DNA of 64,000 nucleotides, taken from NCBI GenBank assembly GCA_910574995.1, contig CAJTCS010000011.1, positions 39,278 to 103,277 of the forward strand, given 5' to 3'. The notes below the pieces were generated by a model, which saw nothing but the letters and a program-made list of their open reading frames with translations, had not been told where the DNA came from and searched no databases. Shown piece by piece: positions 1 through 7,828 of this stretch (position 1 is the first letter of the stretch; each line of letters starts with the position of its first letter). The position numbers and the translations under genes were made by a program. The DNA comes from Oscillospiraceae bacterium. GTDB lineage: Bacteria > Bacillota > Clostridia > Oscillospirales > Acutalibacteraceae.

Positions 1-16
1 CACCAAACATATGCAT
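1..16 (-). CDS. possible 5' end of a leftward gene cut by the window edge
   Basis: On the minus strand an AAAGGAAC ribosome-binding site precedes two in-frame ATGs, at 16 and 10. A TATAAT-like -10 lies at 38-43, but the -35 is poor. Only two to five codons are inside the window, so no product can be named. It would be divergent from spmA. Confidence 0.25.
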
Positions 17-129
17 GTTCCTTTCTTCTGTACGTGTATTATAGGAAAATCTACCCTTATAACGATACGGCATTTTGCCCGCAAAGTCAAGGGGGCTGCT
101 GCCCTTTTGCATAATGGAAAGGAGCCCAC

Positions 130-741
130 ATGATCAACTACATTTGGTTCGGTATGATCTGCGCCGGGGTGGTGTGCGCCTGCGTCACCGGGCGGCTGGG
201 GGAGCTCTCCGCCGCCGTGATGGGCGGGGCCCAGGGCGCGGTAGAGCTTTCCCTGTCTTTGCTGGGCAGCATGTGCGCCTGGCTGGGGTTTTTGCGGATT
301 GCCGAAGAGGGCGGGCTTACGGCCCTGCTGGCCCGGGGCTTTTCCCCCTTTATCGATAGGCTTTTCCCCGAATACCGGGGGGACAGGGAGATACAAGGGA
401 AGATCTGTATGAACCTTTCCGCCAATTTCCTGGGCCTGGGCAACGCGGCCACGCCTTTGGGCATTGCGGCCATGCGGGCCATGCAGGAACGCAGCCCCCA
501 TAAGGACACGCCCACCAAGGGCATGGTGCTGTTCGTGGTGTTTAACACAGCGTCTATCCAGCTTTTGCCGGTGAACATGGCCGCCATGCGGGAGGCCTGT
601 GGCAGCGCCCAGCCCTTCGGTATTTTGCCCGAGATATGGCTTACATCCCTGGGGGCCCTGGTGGTGGCGGTGCTCTTCTGCAAAATGATGGAACGCCGGG
701 CGCCGCCGCCCCGCCCGGGGCCATATAACGGTACGGCTTGA
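130..741 (+). CDS. spmA: spore maturation protein A (SpmA)
   Basis: This 203-residue hydrophobic protein has several membrane segments and the family core with GNAATPLG near residue 100. SpmA and SpmB are membrane proteins of the nucleoside-recognition/Gate domain family. In Bacillus they are needed for proper dehydration of the spore core. The ATG at 130 is chosen because GGAAAGGAG sits eight bases upstream. The C-terminus is a short Arg/Pro-rich tail. spmB follows in the same direction 78 bp downstream, the usual pairing, so co-expression in the mother cell is expected from family knowledge. No clear sigma-E promoter could be assigned in the 129 upstream bases. Confidence 0.9.
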   Translation: MINYIWFGMICAGVVCACVTGRLGELSAAVMGGAQGAVELSLSLLGSMCAWLGFLRIAEEGGLTALLARGFSPFIDRLFPEYRGDREIQGKICMNLSANFLGLGNAATPLGIAAMRAMQERSPHKDTPTKGMVLFVVFNTASIQLLPVNMAAMREACGSAQPFGILPEIWLTSLGALVVAVLFCKMMERRAPPPRPGPYNGTA

Positions 742-819
742 GCCTAGTGTTTTCCGCTTGCCCGGCTATGGCGCTGGGGAAGGGGGAAGCGGGAAGACCG
801 CAGGAAAGGGGTGTGGAGG

Positions 820-1338
820 ATGGAACAGGCCAGTGCGGCGGCCCTGCCCGTGATTTTGTGCGTGATTTTACTCTTCGGCTTTTTCCGGGGCGTGGACGTG
901 TTCGACGCGTTCCTTGCCGGGGCGAAAGAGGGGCTGCGCACCACGCTGGGGATCTTGCCCACGCTGATCGGGTTGATGCTGGCTGTGGCCGTGGTGCGGG
1001 ATTCCGGCCTTTTGGATATCCTGTGCGGCCTGGCCCGGCCCCTGGCAGAGGCTGTGGGCGTCCAGCCAGAACTGCTGCCCCTGGCAGTGCTGCGGCCCAT
1101 ATCGGGCAGCGGCTCTTCCGCCTATACCCTGTCGCTGCTGGAGGAGTTTGGCCCGGACAGCGGGGCCGGCCGCATGGCTTCCGTGCTGGCGGCCTCTACC
1201 GAGACCACCTTCTATGCCATCACCGTCTATTTTGGGTCCTGCGGTATAAAAAAGCTGTCATATTCCGTGCCCGCCGGGCTTTTGGGGGACGCCGCCGCCC
1301 TGGCTTTTACGGTCCTCACGGTCCAGCTGTTTTCGTAA
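820..1338 (+). CDS. spmB: spore maturation protein B (SpmB)
   Basis: The 172-residue membrane protein matches SpmB, with the conserved PISGSGSS motif near residue 95 and the STETTFY segment near residue 130. It is the second half of the SpmAB pair and has the usual length for the family. The ATG at 820 is preferred over the in-frame GTG at 811, because AAAGGGG lies eight bases before the ATG, whereas the GTG abuts the same purine run. It ends 32 bp before a strong rho-independent terminator, which closes a spmA-spmB operon. Confidence 0.9.
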   Translation: MEQASAAALPVILCVILLFGFFRGVDVFDAFLAGAKEGLRTTLGILPTLIGLMLAVAVVRDSGLLDILCGLARPLAEAVGVQPELLPLAVLRPISGSGSSAYTLSLLEEFGPDSGAGRMASVLAASTETTFYAITVYFGSCGIKKLSYSVPAGLLGDAAALAFTVLTVQLFS

Positions 1339-1370
1339 AGGGCTGCCCCGCACCCCCGGCGCTTCCCGGC

Positions 1371-1412
1371 AAGGCCCATCGCCTGTTTTGGCGATGGGCC
1401 TTGCTTCTTTTT
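1371..1412 (+). terminator. rho-independent terminator after spmAB
   Basis: A perfect 13-bp stem (1371-1383 with 1390-1402) has a six-base TGTTTT loop and is followed by a T-rich tract. The right arm runs into the -35 of the next promoter. Confidence 0.85.
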
Positions 1413-1429
1413 CCCATCCGGGATATAAT
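1401..1429 (+). promoter_or_regulatory. sigma-A type promoter for azlCD
   Basis: TTGCTT at 1401-1406 and TATAAT at 1424-1429 are separated by 17 bp and lie 30 bp before the azlC start. The -35 overlaps the tail of the spmB terminator. Confidence 0.6.
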
Positions 1430-1458
1430 GGAGGGCGGGAAAAGAGGAGGGGATTTTT

Positions 1459-2178
1459 ATGAAAGAAAACCGTGGCTGTTTTTACCGGGGCGCCCGGGAC
1501 GGGACGCCCATTGCCCTGGGGTATTTTGCCGTGGCCTTCACCCTGGGGATCGCCGCGAAAAACGCCGGCTTCTCTGCCGTACAAGCTATGGTGGAAAGCC
1601 TGACCAACAACGCCTCTGCCGGGGAATACGCGGTGTTCTCCCTGGTGGCCGCAGGCGCGGGCTATTGGGAGGTGGCTGTGATGACCTTGGTGGCCAATGC
1701 CCGCTATTTGCTGATGAGCTGTTCGTTAAGCCAGAAGCTGGCGCTGGACACGCCCCTGCTTCATAGGCTGCTGGTGGCATATGACGTGACCGACGAGATT
1801 TTCGGGATCTCCATCGCGTACCCTGGGCGGTTGAACCCTTGGTACACCTACGGGGCCATGGCAGTGGCTATCCCCGGCTGGGGGCTGGGGACGCTTTTAG
1901 GGGTCATGGTGGGCAACGTGCTGCCCTTGCGGCTGGCCAGCGCCATGGGCGTGGGTTTATATGGGATGTTCCTGGCCATCATCGTGCCCCCTGCCAAAAA
2001 AGACCGGGTAGTGCTGGGGCTGGTGCTTCTCAGCTTTGCGGCCAGCTATGCCGCCTCCCGTTGGTCCCTGTTGGCCGGGGCGCCCCCCGGCGTCAAGACC
2101 ATTGTGCTGACAGTAGCCATTTCCTTGGGGGCGGCGGTGCTCTTCCCCGCGGATGGAAAGGGGGAGGCCCAGGCATGA
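1459..2178 (+). CDS. azlC: AzlC family branched-chain amino acid permease subunit
   Basis: The 239-residue protein has about eight hydrophobic segments and the AzlC opening (GTPIALGYFAVAFTLGIAA). It also has the internal NARYLLMS motif at about residue 75, typical of AzlC. AzlC forms a membrane exporter of branched-chain amino acids, or their analogues, together with small AzlD. The start is supported by GAGGAGGGG seven bases upstream. The stop overlaps the azlD start in an ATGA arrangement, so translation is coupled. No regulator such as AzlB is adjacent. Confidence 0.9.
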   Translation: MKENRGCFYRGARDGTPIALGYFAVAFTLGIAAKNAGFSAVQAMVESLTNNASAGEYAVFSLVAAGAGYWEVAVMTLVANARYLLMSCSLSQKLALDTPLLHRLLVAYDVTDEIFGISIAYPGRLNPWYTYGAMAVAIPGWGLGTLLGVMVGNVLPLRLASAMGVGLYGMFLAIIVPPAKKDRVVLGLVLLSFAASYAASRWSLLAGAPPGVKTIVLTVAISLGAAVLFPADGKGEAQA

Positions 2179-2480
2179 AAAACATCTGGCTGTATATTCT
2201 GGTTTCCGCGGGCGTTTCGTATTTGATCCGCGCCACGCCCTTGGTACTCATCCGCCGGGAGATTACCAGCCGCACCCTACGCTCGTTCTTGTACTACGTG
2301 CCCTATGTCACCCTGTCCGTCATGACCTTCCCTGCCATCCTAGAGGCCACGCAAAGCCCTCTTGCCGGGGCCTTGGCCCTGTGTACAGGGGCCGTGCTGG
2401 CCTGGCGGGGCAAAAGCCTGCTGTGGGTGGCGGCCTCTTGCTGCCTGGTGGTGTTTGTGGCAGAGCTGGCGCTGGTATAG
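2175..2480 (+). CDS. azlD: AzlD family branched-chain amino acid permease subunit
   Basis: The 101-residue protein has three to four membrane segments and the family motifs YLIRATPLVL near residue 18 and VPYVTLSVMTFPAI near residue 45. It is the small partner of AzlC. It overlaps azlC by four bases (ATGA), which fixes the start. No terminator is obvious. The next 160 bp contain a forespore-type promoter for the following gene. Confidence 0.9.
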   Translation: MKNIWLYILVSAGVSYLIRATPLVLIRREITSRTLRSFLYYVPYVTLSVMTFPAILEATQSPLAGALALCTGAVLAWRGKSLLWVAASCCLVVFVAELALV

Positions 2481-2571
2481 GCTGGGGCGGCGCCGTTATG
2501 GGATTGGATAAAATAGACTAAAAAATAAAGATGGAAGCGGAAAACAAGGGCCAGGTATCCTGCGCGGCCCT

Positions 2572-2601
2572 GCATAAAACATTTCCTGGCAGTCCAAACT
2601 A
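2572..2601 (+). promoter_or_regulatory. sigma-F/G-like forespore promoter of spoIIQ
   Basis: GCATA at 2572-2576 is followed, after 15 bp, by GTCCAAACTA at 2592-2601. This matches the sigma-F consensus (GYATA, 15 bp, GGNNANAMTR) at all but one defined base. The spoIIQ ATG lies 38 bp further on. Confidence 0.55.
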
Positions 2602-2639
2602 CCTGTGACCGAATTTATCCCGAAAGGAATGGAACTGCC

Positions 2640-3476
2640 ATGAATGGAAGACGTTTTTCAGAAGATAAGGCAAGGCGCAACGGCTTTTACCTGGCGCTGG
2701 CGGTGTGCCTGGTGGCGGTAGGCATTGCGGCCTGGAGCACCTATGACGCGGTGCATGGCTACATCAGCCCCCAGGAAACGGACACGGATGCCAGCCTTAT
2801 CCAACAGCAGGAGCAGGACGTGCGCAGCGGCCAACAGGATGTGGACCCGGAGGCCCCCCGCGCCACAGCCAGCCCGGCCCCCAAGGTATCCTCTAAGGCT
2901 TCCTCCGCGGCTTCTGCGGGCACGAAAGCCGGGGCCAGCGCCGCCAGCGGCGTGAACGCCGCAGACGCCGCCAACGCGGCCCCCACCAAGAGCCCAGAGC
3001 CCACCCCAGCCCCAGAAGAAAGCGAAGCCCCCGTGCCTGCCACAGCCCCTCTGTATGAGATCAGCACAGAGCTGCTGTACCCGGTGGCCTCGAAGGAGGT
3101 GGGGAAGGCCTACAGCTCTGGCGCGCCTGTCTATTCAGAAACCATGAAAGATTGGCGCATCCACACAGGCTGCGATCTGGCCGCGGAAAGCGGGGAACAG
3201 GTGGTTGCCTGCGCAAACGGTATTGTAAAAGAGACCTATACGGACAGCATGCTGGGCAATGTGGTGGTCATCGAGCACGGGGACTATGTGTTCTCCTATT
3301 GCGGCCTGGGCGAGGATTTCCAGGTCCAGCCTGAAGACGTGGTTTCCAAGGGCCAGGCCATCGGCGCTGTGGCCGCCGTGCCCAGCGAGGCGGCCCAGCA
3401 GCCACACCTGCACCTGGAAGTGCGCCGGGACGGGGCCTGTATGGACCCCCAGGGCGTGCTGGACGGGACGAACTAG
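2640..3476 (+). CDS. spoIIQ: SpoIIQ-like forespore M23 (LytM) protein
   Basis: This 278-residue protein has one N-terminal membrane helix (about residues 15-35), a long Ala/Pro/Ser-rich low-complexity linker (about 60-135) and a C-terminal LytM/M23 domain. The domain opens with WRIHTGCDL and ends with HLHLEV. In B. subtilis, SpoIIQ anchors in the forespore membrane and pairs with SpoIIIAH across the intermembrane space during engulfment. Clostridial SpoIIQ keeps the zinc-binding His that Bacillus lost, and here the HxGxD histidine is present, so endopeptidase activity is plausible. A sigma-F-type promoter upstream supports spoIIQ over a general M23 peptidase. The start has CGAAAGGAATGG upstream. 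Confidence 0.8.
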   Translation: MNGRRFSEDKARRNGFYLALAVCLVAVGIAAWSTYDAVHGYISPQETDTDASLIQQQEQDVRSGQQDVDPEAPRATASPAPKVSSKASSAASAGTKAGASAASGVNAADAANAAPTKSPEPTPAPEESEAPVPATAPLYEISTELLYPVASKEVGKAYSSGAPVYSETMKDWRIHTGCDLAAESGEQVVACANGIVKETYTDSMLGNVVVIEHGDYVFSYCGLGEDFQVQPEDVVSKGQAIGAVAAVPSEAAQQPHLHLEVRRDGACMDPQGVLDGTN

Positions 3477-3567
3477 GTCCCTCTGGCAATACAATGGGAT
3501 ATACAGGCAGGGGAGGGGCTGGTTGCCGCTGGGCAGCCGGCCCCTCCCCGCTTTGTGTGAACAGGCC

Positions 3568-3734
3568 CTAGGGCCCGTTTGAAAAATCGCAAACACCGTC
3601 TTTTTGCCCAAAACGGGCGTTTCCTGTGTTGGAAATCCTCGAAAACCGAAAGGTTTTCTTGCGGTTTCCGCCTTGAAACCGCTCCGTTTTGAATAAAAAT
3701 TCCGGCGCTTTCTCTATTTTCAAACAAGCCCTAG
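3568..3734. repeat. 167-bp element with terminal inverted repeats (MITE-like)
   Basis: The 368-bp gap 3477-3844 holds no gene but contains this element. The left end reads CTAGGGCCCGTTTGAAAAAT and the right end, on the opposite strand, CTAGGGCTTGTTTGAAAATA, so about 17 of 20 bases match. The interior has several shorter imperfect palindromes and no open frame of note. No second copy was found in the window. Confidence 0.5.
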
Positions 3735-3844
3735 CCGGGGGGGAAAAATTTTCCCTGCCCCCTTGCCCTTTCCCAGGGGCTGTGGTATCCTGTAGGAAAC
3801 GGCAAGGATATTATGCCCTGCCACAGGAAAGGAAGAGACCCGGT

Positions 3845-5167
3845 ATGTTGAAGATAACTTTTATGGGGGCGGGCAGCACGGTGTTCGCCCGGAATGTTTT
3901 AGGGGACAGCATGTGCAGCGAAGTCCTGCGGGAAGCGGAGTTTGCCCTGTATGACATCGACGGCACGCGCCTGGCGGAAAGCGCCGAGATTTTGGGGGCC
4001 ATGAACAAGACCCTGGGGGGCCACGGGAAAATCACCACCTATCTGGGGGTAGAGAACCGGAAGGAAGCCCTGCGGGGGGCCAGCTTCGTGGTGAACGCCA
4101 TCCAGGTGGGGCTGTACGACCCCTGTACCATCATCGATTTCGAGGTGCCCAAGAAGTACGGCCTGCGCCAAACCATCGGCGACACCCTGGGCATTGGCGG
4201 CATTATGCGGGCCCTGCGCACCATCCCGGTGATGGAGGGCTTTGCCCGGGACATGGAAGAGGTGTGCCCAGACGCCTGGTTCCTGAATTATACTAACCCC
4301 ATGGCCATGCTTTCCGGCTATATGCAGCGGTATACGGGCGTGAAGACTGTGGGCCTGTGCCACAGCGTGCAGGTGTGCAGCGAGGGGCTTCTGAAGGCCC
4401 TGGGCATGGAGGACAAGCTGGAGGGCCGCCGGGAATTGATTGCGGGCATCAACCATATGGGCTGGCTGCTGGAGCTGCGGGACAAGGAAGGCCGCGACCT
4501 GTACCCAGAGGTCCGCCGCCGGGCCAAAGAGAAGAACGCCTTGGAACAGCATAAGGACATGGTGCGTTTCGATTACATCGACAAGTTTGGCTATTACTGT
4601 ACCGAATCCAGCGAACACAACGCGGAATACAACATGTTCTATATCAAGTCCAAATACCCCCAGCTTATCGACCGCTTCCAGATCCCCCTGGACGAATACC
4701 CCCGGCGCTGCGTAGAGCAGATTGAGGGCTGGGCAAAAGAACGGGACGGGCTGCGGGAGAAAGGGGAGCTGGGCCACGAGCGTTCCCGGGAATACGCCTC
4801 GTACATCATGGAATCCATCCTGGCTGGCGAACCGTATAAGATCGGCGGCAATGTGCTTAACGCCGGCGGGTTGATTGAGAACCTGCCCTGGGACGCCTGC
4901 GTAGAGGTGCCCTGCCTGGTGGACAACATGGGCGTACACCCCTGCCATGTGGGCCGCCTGCCTGTGCAGTGCGCCGCCATGAACATGACCAATATCAACG
5001 TGCAGCTGCTAACCATCGAAGCCGCTGTGACCCGGAAAAAAGAGCACATATACCAGGCCGCCATGTTGGACCCCCACACCGGCAGCGAACTGGACATCGA
5101 TACCATTGTGAAAATGGTGGACGACCTGATCGCTACCCACGGGGATTGGTTGCCCCAGTACCGCTGA
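3845..5167 (+). CDS. GH4 family alpha-galactosidase (MelA-like)
   Basis: The 440-residue protein belongs to glycoside hydrolase family 4, which uses NAD+ and a divalent metal through a redox elimination mechanism in the cytoplasm. The Rossmann start ITFMGAGSTVF, the NYTNPMAM motif (about residue 142) and the metal-site motif GLCHSVQ (about residue 167) are visible. Cys-His-Ser at this site is typical of MelA-type alpha-galactosidases, whereas most other GH4 members have Cys-Asn/Asp. The ATG at 3845 is chosen because it starts the Rossmann fold and follows AAGGAAGAG. No transporter or regulator adjoins, so it seems a single-gene unit. A strong terminator follows. Confidence 0.85.
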   Translation: MLKITFMGAGSTVFARNVLGDSMCSEVLREAEFALYDIDGTRLAESAEILGAMNKTLGGHGKITTYLGVENRKEALRGASFVVNAIQVGLYDPCTIIDFEVPKKYGLRQTIGDTLGIGGIMRALRTIPVMEGFARDMEEVCPDAWFLNYTNPMAMLSGYMQRYTGVKTVGLCHSVQVCSEGLLKALGMEDKLEGRRELIAGINHMGWLLELRDKEGRDLYPEVRRRAKEKNALEQHKDMVRFDYIDKFGYYCTESSEHNAEYNMFYIKSKYPQLIDRFQIPLDEYPRRCVEQIEGWAKERDGLREKGELGHERSREYASYIMESILAGEPYKIGGNVLNAGGLIENLPWDACVEVPCLVDNMGVHPCHVGRLPVQCAAMNMTNINVQLLTIEAAVTRKKEHIYQAAMLDPHTGSELDIDTIVKMVDDLIATHGDWLPQYR

Positions 5168-5186
5168 AAAACCGCAAATAAAAGGG

Positions 5187-5223
5187 CCGCCCCCCTGGGC
5201 TTTCCAGGAGGGGCGGTTTTTAT
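5187..5223 (+). terminator. terminator after the GH4 gene
   Basis: A GC-rich stem (CCGCCCCCCTGG paired with CCAGGAGGGGCGG) is followed by TTTTTAT. Only 65 bp separate it from the converging end of the next gene. Confidence 0.85.
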
Positions 5224-5286
5224 GGCCTTTTCCCTGTGCTATGCTATGGGGCTTGTAAAGCCCCGTTGTACCCGGCGCGCCCCGGC

Positions 5287-5820
5287 TTACGCCTCAAGCT
5301 CCCGGCGCAGGCTGCGGGGCAGGAACTTCTTCACAGCCTCCAGGAATTCCTCGCTGGGGTCAAACACCAGCAGGGTTTTGCCGGTTTTGCCGCCCTGTAC
5401 GGCCAGGAACCAGGCGCCTTGCCCGTCGTGCTGGCGGCAGGCCATCAGCCGGGTGTCAAAGTGTGCGGCAGCCAGGCGCTGGGCATGCTCTTGATACAGG
5501 CCCATGCCCTCGCAGCCGTCCAGCTCGAAAGCGGCCAGGCGCTTCCGGCTGGCCTTGTGGATGATCTTGTCTACGGTGACATACCCGTTGGTCAGGCTGT
5601 ATTCGAATTCCAGCAGTTGGGTGCACAGCAGTTTATAGCCGCCCCAGCAGATGCCGGCGGTGAGCAGGACGGACAGCTGGGGGAAGAGCAAAATATACAG
5701 GCACACATACATGCCCAGTGCCATGAAGGCTGCCGCCCCCAGCACGATGCCCCCGCAAACCAGCAGGTCCTTTGGCCCCAGCCTTTTTTTGACCAGGCAC
5801 TCTACATATACGTCTCCCAT
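5287..5820 (-). CDS. conserved hypothetical membrane protein (possibly DUF6106)
   Basis: The 177-residue protein has two adjacent membrane helices at about residues 20-62 and a soluble C-terminal part of about 110 residues with a YVTVDKI stretch. The opening MGDVYVECLVKK resembles the small clostridial family DUF6106, recalled from memory and unverified. No function is known. The ATG at 5820 has GGAAGGGAGC upstream. It is transcribed alone, convergent with the GH4 gene and divergent from fabH, behind its own sigma-A-like promoter. Confidence 0.7.
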   Translation of the reverse strand: MGDVYVECLVKKRLGPKDLLVCGGIVLGAAAFMALGMYVCLYILLFPQLSVLLTAGICWGGYKLLCTQLLEFEYSLTNGYVTVDKIIHKASRKRLAAFELDGCEGMGLYQEHAQRLAAAHFDTRLMACRQHDGQGAWFLAVQGGKTGKTLLVFDPSEEFLEAVKKFLPRSLRRELEA

Positions 5821-5874
5821 TGTGAAAGCTCCCTTCCAAAAATATCCATGGCGGCAGAGGTAATCCTACCAATA

Positions 5875-5903
5875 AGTATAACACAGGAACGCCTAACGGG
5901 CAA
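5875..5903 (-). promoter_or_regulatory. sigma-A type promoter of the 5287-5820 gene
   Basis: On the minus strand TTGCCC (5898-5903) and TATACT (5875-5880) are separated by 17 bp. The start codon is about 55 bp downstream. Confidence 0.55.
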
Positions 5904-6004
5904 GGGCCGTTTTCCAGGGCAGGGCGCCTCCCAGCCCTGCCCTTGGCCCCATCCGGCGCTTTTTAAAAACAACGGGCCTGGGTATTTCCCAGGCGGCACA
6001 TTGG

Positions 6005-6033
6005 TTGACAAAACCTGGGCCATACTATAAAAT
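6005..6033 (+). promoter_or_regulatory. sigma-A type promoter of fabH
   Basis: TTGACA at 6005-6010 and TAAAAT at 6028-6033 are spaced 17 bp apart, 67 bp before the fabH ATG. No FapR-type operator was recognised. Confidence 0.65.
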
Positions 6034-6100
6034 AAGGATAAAGCTTTTCCAGGCCCTGCAGGCAGGGCGGCGGCAAAAAAACGTGACGGGGGATATCAAC

Positions 6101-7066
6101 ATGAGCTTTGAGATTTTGGGTACAGGCAGCTTTGTGCCACAGCGGGTGGTGGACAACGGGGAGATTTCCCAGATGGTGGAGACCTCTGACGAGTGGATTG
6201 TAAAGCGGGTGGGCGTGAAAGAGCGCCGTGTGTGCACCACGGAGACGGTGACGGACTTGGGCGTGGAGGCCAGCCGCCAGGCGCTGGCGGACGCGGGCGT
6301 ACAGCCCGGGGACCTGGACCTGATCATTGGCGCCACCATCAGCGCGGACACCATTTCCCCGGGGTTGGCCGGCATGGTGCAGAACCGCCTGGGGGCCAGC
6401 TGCCCAGCCTTTGACATGAACGTGGCCTGCCCAGGCTTCCTTTTTGCCCTGGACGTGGCGGCGGGGTTTTTCGCCCGGAAAACCGTGAAGAAGGTGCTGG
6501 TGGTCAGCGCCGAGCGCATGAGCGGCCTGGTGGACTGGGCCGACCGCAGCACCTGCTGCATTTTTGGCGACGGGGCCGGGGCGGCGGTGCTGGGGCCGGG
6601 GGAGGGGTACTTGGCTTCCGAGCTGCATACACAGGGGAGCGACGATATCATCTCCATCCCCACCTGGTGGGGCAATTCCCCCTTTTACCAGCACGAATTG
6701 CCCAAAAACAAGGTGAACATGGAAGGCCAGGCCACCTATAAGTTCGCCGTCACTTCTATGGTGTCGGATATCCGCTCTGTCATGGAGAAGGCAGGCATTA
6801 CCGGGGAACAGGTACGGGCGGTCATCCCCCACCAGGCCAACTACCGCATCATCAACGAGGCCCGCCGGCGCCTGCCAGAGATTGCCCCGGAAAAGTTCCA
6901 GATGAATATCGAAACGTACGGCAATACGTCCTCTGCCAGCGAGCCTATCCTGTTGGACCAGGTGGCCCGGGAAGGGCTTTTGAGGGCCGGGGATTATGTG
7001 GTGCTTTCCGCTTTTGGGGGCGGGCTGTCCAGCGCCTCTTGTGTTATACGCTGGACGCGCCCGTAA
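6101..7066 (+). CDS. fabH: beta-ketoacyl-ACP synthase III (FabH)
   Basis: FabH condenses acetyl-CoA (or a branched acyl-CoA) with malonyl-ACP to start fatty acid synthesis. The triad is visible: Cys in NVACPGF (about residue 111), His in VIPHQANYR (about 248) and Asn in YGNTSSAS (about 278). The 321-residue length is normal. The reading frame is open upstream to 6005, but the ATG at 6101 starts the conserved fold (MSFEILGTGSFVPQ) and follows a GGGGGA stretch. The gene stands alone with its own promoter rather than inside a fab cluster, so it may be a second KAS III paralogue. Confidence 0.92.
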   Translation: MSFEILGTGSFVPQRVVDNGEISQMVETSDEWIVKRVGVKERRVCTTETVTDLGVEASRQALADAGVQPGDLDLIIGATISADTISPGLAGMVQNRLGASCPAFDMNVACPGFLFALDVAAGFFARKTVKKVLVVSAERMSGLVDWADRSTCCIFGDGAGAAVLGPGEGYLASELHTQGSDDIISIPTWWGNSPFYQHELPKNKVNMEGQATYKFAVTSMVSDIRSVMEKAGITGEQVRAVIPHQANYRIINEARRRLPEIAPEKFQMNIETYGNTSSASEPILLDQVAREGLLRAGDYVVLSAFGGGLSSASCVIRWTRP

Positions 7067-7120
7067 AGGCGGGGATAGGCAAGGCGGGCTGTAGCGCCCC
7101 TTTAAAAAAGGGGCGATGGG

Positions 7121-7157
7121 AAAAGCGGGAGCCGGGCGGCATGGCCCGGCTCCCGCT
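7121..7157 (-). terminator. terminator of the DtxR-type repressor gene
   Basis: A perfect 14-bp GC-rich stem (7124-7137 with 7144-7157) is followed, on the minus strand, by TTTT. A second small hairpin at 7094-7115 lies nearer fabH and may end that gene. Confidence 0.75.
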
Positions 7158-7174
7158 GGCTTATGGGGACGCCC

Positions 7175-7540
7175 TTACAAGCCTACGTGCTTGCGGATGG
7201 CCTGGAAGGTTTCTTCGCTGATGACGTGCTCGATGCGGCATGCGTCTTCGGCGGCTGTTTCCGGGTCTACGCCCAAAGATTCCAGCCATTGGGTAAACAG
7301 GATATGCCGCTGGTACACACTGCCGGCAATGCGCTGCCCCTCTTCCGTAAGGGTGATAAAGCCATCCTTGTCCATGACAATGCAGCCCCGTTCCCGCAGG
7401 TGCTTCATGGCCACGCTGACGCTGGGCTTGCTGAACTCCATTTCAGCGGCAATGTCGATAGAGCGTACCGAACCGTTGCGCTGCTTAAGGATCAAGATGG
7501 TCTCCAGGTAATTTTCCGCTGATTCCTGTATCTTCTTCAA
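7175..7540 (-). CDS. DtxR/MntR-family metal-dependent repressor, short form
   Basis: The 121-residue protein has the family winged helix (about residues 1-65) and dimerisation domain (66-121) but lacks the SH3-like third domain. Metal ligands align better with DtxR than with MntR: EDACRIEH carries Cys-x2-Glu-His where MntR has Glu-x2-Glu-His, and YQRH supplies the next His. The N-terminal ligand position (Met10 in DtxR, Asp8 in MntR) appears to be Asn10, which is odd. Inference: an iron-responsive repressor and candidate reader of the TTAG-n6-CTAA boxes at the feo promoter about 5 kb away. It has its own promoter and terminator. Confidence 0.85.
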   Translation of the reverse strand: MKKIQESAENYLETILILKQRNGSVRSIDIAAEMEFSKPSVSVAMKHLRERGCIVMDKDGFITLTEEGQRIAGSVYQRHILFTQWLESLGVDPETAAEDACRIEHVISEETFQAIRKHVGL

Positions 7541-7651
7541 AAAGCTATACCTCCAGGGATGGCCGGCTCTCGGCGGCCAAAAGACAGGCCTGTGGTCTTC
7601 CGGGAAGCCCCAGCCCCACGCGGGGGAGGCCCCGGGCTTTCCTTCCCCATT

Positions 7652-7680
7652 ATTATACCGGGTTTCAGCAGGATTTGCAA
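7652..7680 (-). promoter_or_regulatory. sigma-A type promoter of the DtxR-type gene
   Basis: TTGCAA (7675-7680) and TATAAT (7652-7657) on the minus strand are separated by 17 bp, about 110 bp before the start. No TTAG-n6-CTAA box is present here. Confidence 0.6.
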
Positions 7681-7719
7681 GAGGGGGCGCCTTTCACTTT
7701 TGTCACCTATGAAAGGGTT

Positions 7720-7749
7720 TTGAAAGAAATGGAAAGCAATTTTTATAAA
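7720..7749 (+). promoter_or_regulatory. possible promoter of the transglycosylase gene
   Basis: TTGAAA (7720-7725) and TATAAA (7744-7749) are 18 bp apart on the plus strand, 79 bp before the GTG start. The spacing and sequence are only fair. Confidence 0.35.
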
Positions 7750-7828
7750 ACCCCTCGGGGGATTCGCAAGAAGCGGCTGGTAAGATAATACCAGGAACGG
7801 GGGATGCCCCAGGAAAGGAGCGGTGGCT

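Noticed and set aside
3899..4948. 349-codon frame antisense to the GH4 gene
   Set aside because: Reverse-strand shadow without start signal or conserved motif.
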